Below are positions 56,180 through 64,000 of a stretch of DNA of 64,000 nt, in pieces. Origin of the DNA: Hypomesus transpacificus (taxonomy: Eukaryota > Chordata > Actinopteri > Osmeriformes > Osmeridae); assembly GCF_021917145.1 (NCBI RefSeq), contig NC_061076.1:2425388-2489387 (forward strand). Direction: 5' to 3'. The notes under the pieces were generated by a model. It was not told the origin of the DNA, made no database searches, and saw nothing but the letters and a program-made list of their open reading frames with translations. Numbering within the stretch: position 1 is the stretch's first letter; the number at the start of each line of letters is the position of its first letter. The position numbers and the translations under genes are program-made.

Positions 56180-57614
56180 TATCTCTCTCCTAACACACTC
56201 CCACTCTACACCCTTCCTGCCTTCCTTTATGCTGTTCTGTCGTTGCCATGGCAATTACAAAGACTTCAGGATCAACTGAAGAGGTTTTATTTTGAGGCTG
56301 TGGAGGTGAAAGTGATCTATCGCTCTCTCGCGTTTTATATTAATTTATTTCTTTGTCTCTCTTATTCTGACTCATTCCCTTTTTCTTAACTTTTTTTTGA
56401 ATGGGATTCTGATAGAATCCTTTAGTCTTGAGTCACACCATCTCTTGCACTGCGTAACAGCCGTTGAAGACGACAGCCTTGACAGAATTATAGCGCCTCC
56501 TCCTGTTCAGACAAAGAAGCAAGGAAAACAACACAACATCATGAACATGAAAAGATAGACAAGAACCTTGGTCAGCACTTTACATGTTTACAACATGTTG
56601 GTTTACAACCAAAACAAACATATTGCCTGCGGGTGTATGTGAGTCACACTAAAAAGGTGTTTGCTGGGTATTGTTTTGAAAATTGGTCTGGTAGACTGAT
56701 AAAGTGAGTTTTACACGTTCTGTGGTTGACCACCATCTCTAGCACTACTTTAATCTCTAGATGTTTCATTACAAACAACTCCACATCAAAAGGCCAGGCA
56801 AGGAAATGGGTTAAGAAATGTCAGTTCCACTGACTGGGCTGGGCGTAAAGCTGGAGCCGACACTTGGGAGTTTGACATGCATTGAATATCCGGTGTTCAG
56901 TTCATATATCCACATATAAAATGACCTAGAAGACTGGACAAATGATGAGCACAGAGCTTGTTGTGACTAACAAGTAATGTCACTTAATTAATTCCACCCA
57001 TGTTCTCCTCTCCTTTAGCCTAAATAGTTTGACAGCCTATAGGCCTATGCTAGATTGAGGTTCAAATAGTTTCCCAAATTGTTAGGGGTCCTAAACAATT
57101 TTCTAGGCCTAGGGGACTGGTGAATCAGACTGGGTAGTCTAAAATGTTTGTAGCCTAGCCTATATGTCAGAAATAGGCTAAACGTTATATCCTGGCCTAA
57201 ATGTACGGTAAAGATACCGCATTTGGTTTGAGTTGTTGGGCTCATGAAATGTGGTGAAGTGTTTTAAGAAATAGCTAGAGTAATAGGATATCACATGCTA
57301 ATACCGATAATTAAAATAGCTAGAGATATCTACCACACGCTACACGCTAGACAATTGACGAATCTTTTCCCCACCATTCTAACACTGCATGTGGAGTGCA
57401 TGTCCGAGTGGATTTGTGTTTTGTGTCCATCTAGCGGTAAAACCGTTGTCCTGCGACGTTAAACATATATGCATTTATTTTTTACATTCACAAATAACAA
57501 CCACACTGCTCAATATGTGTCTAAACATAACTTTTCGACCACTACAGAAATAGTATTAAAATGACATTGTAGATTTATTGTTTATAAATATGTATTTTGA
57601 CAATTAGTTATCGC
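56180..57614. other. Intergenic DNA between PLXDC1 and ARL5C
   Basis: Presumed PLXDC1 promoter region followed by AT-rich spacer. No TATA box or coding exon was recognised. Confidence 0.45.
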
Positions 57615-57686
57615 GGGGGTATAGCTCAGTGGTAGAGCATTTGACTGCAGATCAAGAGGTCCCCGGTTCAAATCCGGATGCCCCCT
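57615..57686 (+). tRNA. tRNA-Cys (GCA)
   Basis: A 72-base cloverleaf with the same layout as the copy at 50.9 kb: anticodon GCA, intact A and B boxes, followed by CTTTT as Pol III terminator (57687-57690). The anticodon stem is TTTGA/TCAAG, so one U-A pair here is C-G in the other copy. It stands alone between the converging 3' end of ARL5C and the 5' side of PLXDC1. Confidence 0.97.
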
Positions 57687-57818
57687 CTTTTATGCCTGGA
57701 TTAAATTATTATTTTTCATGACGAAGATGTTTATATAGCCTCCCACTATCACAAATCCGGAGTCTTCACTAAAGAAATACATTACACATCTCCATACGTT
57801 GACTTGCCCATGGAAGTA

Positions 57819-57824
57819 TTTATT
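57819..57824 (-). promoter_or_regulatory. ARL5C poly(A) signal
   Basis: AATAAA on the minus strand about 750 bases beyond the ARL5C stop, implying a 3' UTR of roughly 770 bases ending about 120 bases from the tRNA-Cys gene. Confidence 0.5.
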
Positions 57825-58573
57825 TAATCTAAAATTTTGTACACAATAAAATACATAATTGTAAAAAAAATACAGATCGAGACAGCTTTTTCAATTATAT
57901 AACACTTGAAAAGATACATTGTCTTTTCTTATTTTAATACCATAATGCTTCTTTTGGGAATCAGAAATTACCCTTTCTCTTTGACTATAAATACTTCAAG
58001 TAATGTGTGCATTAATAGCTTAGAAGGCTGAGCACCGGTCAGATCAGCATTTCCTCTGACATGGCTGTCAAATGGTTCATATGTGGAGACACAATGTTAC
58101 CAGGAAACATGAATCTAATATAATCAGATTATATACATACGTTGAGACCTTCTATTTCACAAAGGTGAGGCAAAAACATGTGTTGATATCCACACGAGCC
58201 ATTCACATATTTCCAGGTATCAGGCTTCACATGTAAACTTGAATATAAATCTAAAACAGCCCCTCTTACACTTTCATTTTCTCTCTCTCTCACACACACA
58301 AACACACCTACGCCATAACAAAAGGTCCTGAAAGGTCCATCCAGGCCTCCTTCACTTGGACTTGGACCCCGATCACACTCCTGTAGCTGGGTAAGGCGTT
58401 AGAGTGACATAGGGCCCTATCCTGGGGCTCAGAGTGTCAGCTGCACTAAAGACAGTGGAGGTCCTGGTCCTGCTCTGGGCACTGTGGCTCCTAATGTCTC
58501 AGAGTGTAGGTTGGAGCAGGCATAGCTGTCATGGATCCACACAGGTATCGTAGAAGACACTATGGAAGGAGCA

Positions 58574-60513
58574 CTAGCTGGCTAGTACACGTGACCTCAT
58601 CCAGTCCAGACTGGCAGGTAGACTGCAGGTTGAAAGAGAAAAGCGTCAGTCAGAGATAATGACCTGACTGCCTAAAGGATATTTATCATATAATTACAGC
58701 AGGCTCAGGCGTCTCAAACAGACCATTCTTGGTGTATATTTAGATCTCCATTAGCTGTTGCCTTGCCCCTTCCTACTACTGTTCCTGGTTGTTCAAGGTT
58801 ATAAGCACTCACCCCTCTCCAGTGAGGGCACAGCAGGCCTGGACGTGCCAGGAATGAGCCGTTATGGAGCTGAGGGTGAGGCACTGGGAGATCTCTGCCA
58901 CCGTCATTGAATCCTGCATGTCTTGCTTGTTGGCCAGAACTAGAATGGCTGCATTCTGCAGATCCTACATTTCCCCCAAAAACAACAACAACAAAAACAG
59001 AAGGAAGCGATGAGGTTATAACTCCCGGGCTGTGTTGTAACAACCTTCATGCGTCACTGAGCCAACAAGATACAAGCAACATCAGAGAAACACGTACGTG
59101 CCTGTTTTGAGTCATCTTAAGAAACAGATCAAGATGGAAGTAGCAGGGTACAAAATAAGGGTTCTTGTCAATCTCACATCATACACGAGAAATTACTTAA
59201 TTGAAACTACTTAAATAATACAATGCTTTTTGTCCTGCATTAGCTTGAAAATCAAGTGGTATTCCCTTCCCCTAAATCATGGACGAGGTGTTACCTCATG
59301 AGCGAGCATGCGGTGCAGTTCTTCTTTGTTTAGAGTGAGGCGTTCACGGTCTGTACTGTCAATAACCAAGATGACAATCTGAGGGAAGACAGAAAACCAA
59401 GACTATAATCAACACACCATTCAAAACAAAACTTCATCAGTGGCTCTCTGTTTAAGAAAGTTGATCTACCATGTCACAAATTATATAAAAAGGTACTCAA
59501 ACACTTTAGTCAATCAATACAGAGAATGGATGACATGATTGCAAGTTAATAATTAGTTAAGATAATGTAATAGCACTGCTTTTATTACATCAGATAGCCT
59601 TTAGCTGAAAGTCAAAGAGAAAATGAAAGCTGCTTTTGATGTGTACCTCTGTGTTGCAGTAGTAGGAGTTCCAACTTTCTCTTAGGCTTTCCTGGCCCCC
59701 GATGTCCCACACTAAGAAGCGGGTTTTACGTACAGAAATCTCCTCTACATTGCTGCCAATGGTGGGGGATGTGTGAACCGCCTCCTTAGTCAAGCTGTGC
59801 GTGTGACAGGAAGACAGAAGTAAGAATAAACCAGTCTGTCCGAAATGGAACTGGACTTACTGCCATTAGTGCAATTACTCATTCCAACATACTGAAACAC
59901 GTATCTCAGGTCATGAATAATCGACTTACAACTGGTAAAGGATAGTGGTCTTCCCAGCATTGTCCAAACCCACAATGATAACTTTGTGTTCTGTGAGACA
60001 TAAACATGTACATAAATGGACAGTGATCACAATAAATGAACTATGTACTGTACAGCTAAATCATATCTTTGGTGAACAGTGAGTCCCAGGACGATTCCTT
60101 TATCTATAGGCTATTACATAAAGTTCACCTCTAAAAAAGGTAAAGATAATCGGCCGGCATGACGGCCAGGGACACGTTTTTTGATAATGCTTATCTGAGA
60201 CAACATAAATACTTCAGAGTTAGCTTTTTGACAAATTAAAGACATTATCAACTGGATGTATTTCTCTGACATATAACTTTCATGGATATTAGGCTACTGC
60301 AGAGGCTTTCTGTACATTTGTACAGTTAAAAGCAGTCAACCCTAAACAATAACAAACCGGCGATCAGCTTTAGCATTTTCTTTTTGTATGGTACAGTACT
60401 AATAAGAACGTTGATAATTCACTATCAAAGTAAATAATAATTAAGGCATTGTGGAAACTCTCCTTACCTTTATCTCCGAAAACAGTCATCAACTTTGCTA
60501 AAAGGTGTCCCAT
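58574..60513 (-). CDS. arl5c: ARL5C, ARF-like small GTPase (6 exons)
   Basis: Exons: 60468-60513, 59930-59990, 59647-59794, 59295-59378, 58813-58964, 58574-58622. They total 540 nt, giving 179 aa, exactly the length of human ARL5A/B/C. ARL5 proteins act at the trans-Golgi in tethering and trafficking. GTP-binding motifs are intact: P-loop GLDNAGKT, switch [15 protein letters not shown], DxxGQ as WDIGGQES, and NKQD. Gly2 (MGHLLAKL) could be myristoylated. [13 protein letters not shown] and the C-terminus [16 protein letters not shown] resemble human ARL5C (MGQLIAKLMSIFG...GLPARLQWM) rather than ARL5A/B. Position between PLXDC1 and CACNB1 is the human ARL5C position. Confidence 0.96.
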
Positions 60514-61885
60514 TCTAGTATAATTTACATAGAGCGATGAAGAAGGGCAAACACAAAGCTGGGTTCCAAAGCTAGACGAGGCTAACTTGCTAGCTCACTA
60601 TGTTAGCAATACAACCCAGCTTCGGACTATTGTACCGAGCTACCTAGTATTTTGAAAGGCAGAGAGCACTATTAGGTCAAAGTAACTTATTCTGTCGGAT
60701 GTTTTCGATGTCTGAGTTGAAAATAACTAGGTACGACCGTTGGTCTCAGGTTTCATCTTACATCTTAACCTCCCCCGTGAGTCGTGGAACACAGGGCGGC
60801 GCAAAGGAATGCCGACGATCTTACGTCAGAGGCTATGGTAGTTTCTATTGTAGCCTCGCTTACTCGTTTTATATTTCAGCGTTGTCCGATGGGGCGGTTT
60901 CACTTTTATACAATGTTCCATTGGCCAATTGGAGAAGACGCATCCTCCAAAAGTACCACGCTTTCCAAAACGTGCTTGTTAAAAAATGAGCGTGGCCTAC
61001 GAAACCTTTGACGGATGAAACAACGAAATACCCTCCTAAACCACGCACAGACTTCAGCACTCGCAACACCAAGAATGGAGAGCGGAATTTTGTGAGGAAG
61101 TTTGTGACTTCCAGTATAGTTATACTGATTGTCTTTCATTGTATTAGCGTATCAAAAACGAAACGCAGATTTCGGGGATTCACAATTGCCACTTCAATGG
61201 GGAGTTTTGTATGGCTCAGGAACTCTATTTCTGGGAAATCCTAGCAGCCTAAAATAAACTTATTTGCCTCTTAAAAGATGTGGTTATCGTTGTCATATTG
61301 ATTGTGTAGTCTTACTGTATGTTAACCTCACAGCCCTCTTTGGGCATACGATCTAAAAATATATATTTGGTCTCATTGCTTGTTATAAATGTCATCTGCA
61401 CCTGATGATTAAATCTCTGCATTTAAACGTCTTGAACTGTTCCCTAAAATTGAAATTATTATTCTTTTTTTCTGGATGTACGGATGATGGAGCACATAGA
61501 AACGCCAGAAAAACGTCTAGTGTTCGAGAGTGTATTTCTATGGTTTGAGAAGGCCAAGATTACTTCACAAACATCACATCTGGTATAAACCACATCCTTC
61601 CAACGAGGTAAATTTTCTCTTGCCTCGGTGTTCTCAAGCACAAGAGAAGAGTAAGATGTTGAGCTCAATGTTCTTATTAAACAAGTGTCAATTTAATACT
61701 CAGAAAAGTTTTTTTACTGATTACATTTTTAATTAAAATACGAATTTATCCACAGATTAAAAATGAAAGGCAGAAAAAGCAAAATGTAGCTACAATCAGG
61801 CACCAATGATACATGTTCTTTCATCTTTTTAACAATTGCGATAACGCAACAATAACATTATTTACTGATCATTATTTAATATTCA
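60514..61885. other. ARL5C promoter side and intergenic DNA
   Basis: The 5' UTR/promoter of ARL5C lies just above 60513. A double CCAAT-like element (CCATTGGCCAATTGG, about 60922-60936) lies about 400 bases upstream. The remainder up to the CACNB1 3' end shows no coding exon; short reading frames at 60.7-61.7 kb match nothing known. Confidence 0.45.
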
Positions 61886-63358
61886 TTTATTTAACTGAAG
61901 AAACGTGGTAGGCAGAAGGAGCCCACCAAAGACATTCATGGATTCTCCATTTAGATAAGTAAGCAAAGACCATGTATGCACCAGTCCCCTACCTCACTTC
62001 CTACTCCTCTCACTATCTTACAAGAACTGAAGGTTTATCAAATGCAAATGTCCACAGGAAAAACAACACAAAGGTCAGTCATAATTCAATAGAAGTACAT
62101 GGCATTTGCTCTTCTGACACAAGATAGCTGTTTGGGTGTAAGTTGGGAGTGATATACTATGCAAAATAACTCTCCATCAGTCTGCCCTAAAAAAGAAAAA
62201 GAAAAAAAAAAGCACTTACAACACATAGCTGGTGCAAAGAAAAACAAGATGAACATTGTGCAGTAGTGGCAGGCTAGTTCCACTGCAGAGTTGCCAGCAG
62301 ACAGATAGACACAGAAACATCATGAAACATCATGAAAACAGAGTGTTAACACATCCCACCACAATAAAAGTGGGAGTGGCTTGGCGAGACATTCCGGCAC
62401 TTGTGATTGGAGTAAATCTGAGGGTGTGTAACTAAGGCAAGACAATTCATTCACTTACATACACGTCAACTACCACTGTAGTGCTGCTTATTAACTGTGA
62501 GTACAAGTGATTACTACAGGAGCATAACTATCACCCACGGCAACTCTCTAAAGACAGGAAACCAAGCAGATGGACGAACCAGACATGTACAGTACAGTAA
62601 TATTAGAATGCTATGGCTGAAGCAGGTCAGGGAAGAAATCCAGTATCTTTGGGGTGCTTTTGTATCGTTAACATCATTTAGTTAACAATCATTCAAACTG
62701 TTATCTGAATAAATAATCGGAATAAATTATGTTAAATTAAACATGACAGATTTAAGGTCTGAGTGATGTGAGGAAAGAGACTCCAAGGCTCTGTGGCTGA
62801 ACCCTGAAGTCGTGAAGCTCTGTGGAGACCCTGAAACTCTACGTGGGGACAGACCCTGTTTAAGACTGCAGAGGACAGACAGGACAGATGACACCTCTAA
62901 CAGCCATCACATTCTACACTATAGGAGAGATTGAATCATACAGATCAGATCACAATCATAAATTCACAATCAATACAATAACTGTCCTCGTGCTGTCAGT
63001 AGGATCCCATGACATTCATGCAGTACTAACAAAAGAAACTGAAAAGACCAAACTGCTTCTTTCAAAACAAAAATAAGTTGAATCACTAGAATAACTTCAT
63101 GAGGATGGCATCTAGCAGTTAATGTATCTCTTTACAGTGTACTCTAAAATGAGAAAGTACCTTTAGTAGGGTTGTAAACAGATTAATTCATGAGTCTCTG
63201 ATTGGCATGGCCCACAAACCCACCTTTCTGTTGTTGCTAACCTCAAACCTCAGCCCTCAACCCCCACCCCTGCCCTTCTCTTCTGCCTTTCCTTCCTCCA
63301 TACCCCCTCCCGCCCCCAGTCTGTCTATCAGCTTCTTAGCCTATGGTATCATGTGTGT
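61886..63358 (-). other. Probable CACNB1 3' UTR
   Basis: About 1.47 kb between the CACNB1 stop and a minus-strand AATAAA at 61886-61891, the clearest signal in the region. The extent is inferred from that signal only. Confidence 0.4.
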
Positions 63359-63913
63359 TTAGCGGATATACACGTCCCTTCCCCAGTCTTCCTGGTTTTT
63401 GTTGTGGCCCATGTTGGCACTGGTGTCTCCGGAGTCCTGGCAGTGCCTTTCCCTCAGCTTGGCACGTCTATGCTGCTGCTGTAACTGGCTGGGCATCGGA
63501 GGGTGGTTAAGGTTCTCCTGATCCGGCTCTGCGCCTTCATCTTCCCAGGAGGCCTGGCGGCCATGGTGCTGCGCCAGGTGGAGGCGGCTGCCCCCGCCCC
63601 CGCCCCCTCGGTAATGCTCCGGCTCGTCGTACGGGTCGGTCTCAATGTCCATGCAGGAGTCTCCTGCCTCAGTATAGGCTGAGTCCCGGCTTCCCTGCGT
63701 CTCCGAGTCGAAGGTGTCCTGCCGTGCGAGGCCCCGCCCACCCCCACCCCGCAACTGGCCTCGTGAGGAACGCAGGTACGTCTGCTGCTGCTGCTGTTGC
63801 TGCTGCTGCTGTTTTCCACTTACGTCGCTGTGGTAGTCATGGAGACTGACGCTTCCACCGCGCTCCGACAGAGGACCCTCGCGCTTCTGTTCTCCGTGTA
63901 CCAGATACGGCCC
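63359..63913 (-). CDS. cacnb1: CACNB1, calcium-channel beta-1 subunit (last coding exon, partial gene)
   Basis: The exon starts after a CTGCAG acceptor and encodes 184 residues plus stop. This is the variable C-terminus of the cytoplasmic beta subunit, which traffics and gates L-type channels, including the skeletal-muscle DHPR. RGLARQDTFDSETQGSRDSA, YTEAGDSCMDIETDP, QASWEDE and the end EDWGRDVYIR match human CACNB1 (RGLARQDTFDSETQESRDSAYTE...GWGRGVYIR); the VYIR end is shared with CACNB2. A run of ten glutamines precedes TYLRSSRGQL. AGCGAC|GTAAGTGG just before the Q run looks like a splice donor within the exon. The SH3-GK core lies beyond the window end. Confidence 0.93.
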   Translation of the reverse strand, partial: GPYLVHGEQKREGPLSERGGSVSLHDYHSDVSGKQQQQQQQQQQTYLRSSRGQLRGGGGRGLARQDTFDSETQGSRDSAYTEAGDSCMDIETDPYDEPEHYRGGGGGGSRLHLAQHHGRQASWEDEGAEPDQENLNHPPMPSQLQQQHRRAKLRERHCQDSGDTSANMGHNKNQEDWGRDVYIR

Positions 63914-64000
63914 CTGCAGTTAGCCGTGACCATGCCACACACAAACACAGGCAGGCCGAGCTGTGAGTTAGTCAACAGGGTTAGCATCGGACAGGCTTCA
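63914..64000 (-). other. CACNB1 intron, cut by window end
   Basis: Sequence upstream of the last-exon acceptor on the minus strand; the window stops inside this intron. Confidence 0.8.

Overview
This window is nuclear DNA from a vertebrate, almost certainly a ray-finned (teleost) fish. The genes are split by spliceosomal introns with GT-AG borders. The proteins are clear orthologues of human genes but the introns are compact. Simple repeats ((GA)n, (CA)n, poly-G) are dense, and one intron carries a tRNA-headed SINE with the fish-type core and 3' tail. I saw no bacterial, phage or viral gene. One 100-N scaffold gap lies at 41345-41444.

Layout: (1) 1-4.4 kb is AT-rich with no gene recognised. 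(2) 4.5-6.5 kb holds HEXIM1, an intronless gene on the + strand with a TATA promoter and a poly(A) signal. (3) About 7.4-33.3 kb is ARHGAP23 on the - strand. I traced 24 coding exons whose lengths sum to 5,451 nt, an exact multiple of 3 (about 1,816 aa): PDZ, a long disordered linker, PH, RhoGAP and a long basic/acidic tail. (4) 33.3-47.4 kb has no recognised coding exon. It is rich in microsatellites and includes the gap and a perfect 14-copy minisatellite. (5) At 47.5 kb is the first coding exon of a LIM-nebulin-SH3 gene, most likely LASP1, on the - strand; its other exons were not found. (6) 48.3-56.1 kb is PLXDC1 (-), complete with 14 coding exons and 479 aa, with a tRNA-Cys gene in one of its introns. 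(7) 57.6 kb has a second tRNA-Cys (+). (8) 57.8-60.5 kb is ARL5C (-), complete with 6 exons and 179 aa. (9) 61.9-64.0 kb is the last coding exon and 3' UTR of CACNB1 (-), which runs off the window.

PLXDC1-ARL5C-CACNB1 are neighbours in the same order and orientation on human 17q12. LASP1 and ARHGAP23 are also 17q12 genes, and HEXIM1 is on 17q21. The window is therefore a rearranged piece of that ancestral block. The genes share ancestry, not a pathway: HEXIM1 restrains P-TEFb, ARHGAP23 and LASP1 act on Rho/actin, PLXDC1 is a cell-surface receptor, ARL5C is a trafficking GTPase and CACNB1 is a calcium-channel subunit.

The points most worth a second look are: a tandemly duplicated splice donor inside the ARHGAP23 PH domain that offers a 15-residue in-frame insertion; an orphan LASP1 first exon pointing at a scaffold gap; a TATA/CRE promoter-like module with an intron-like acceptor on the + strand inside PLXDC1 intron 1; the perfect minisatellite; and two tRNA-Cys genes that differ by one compensated base pair.
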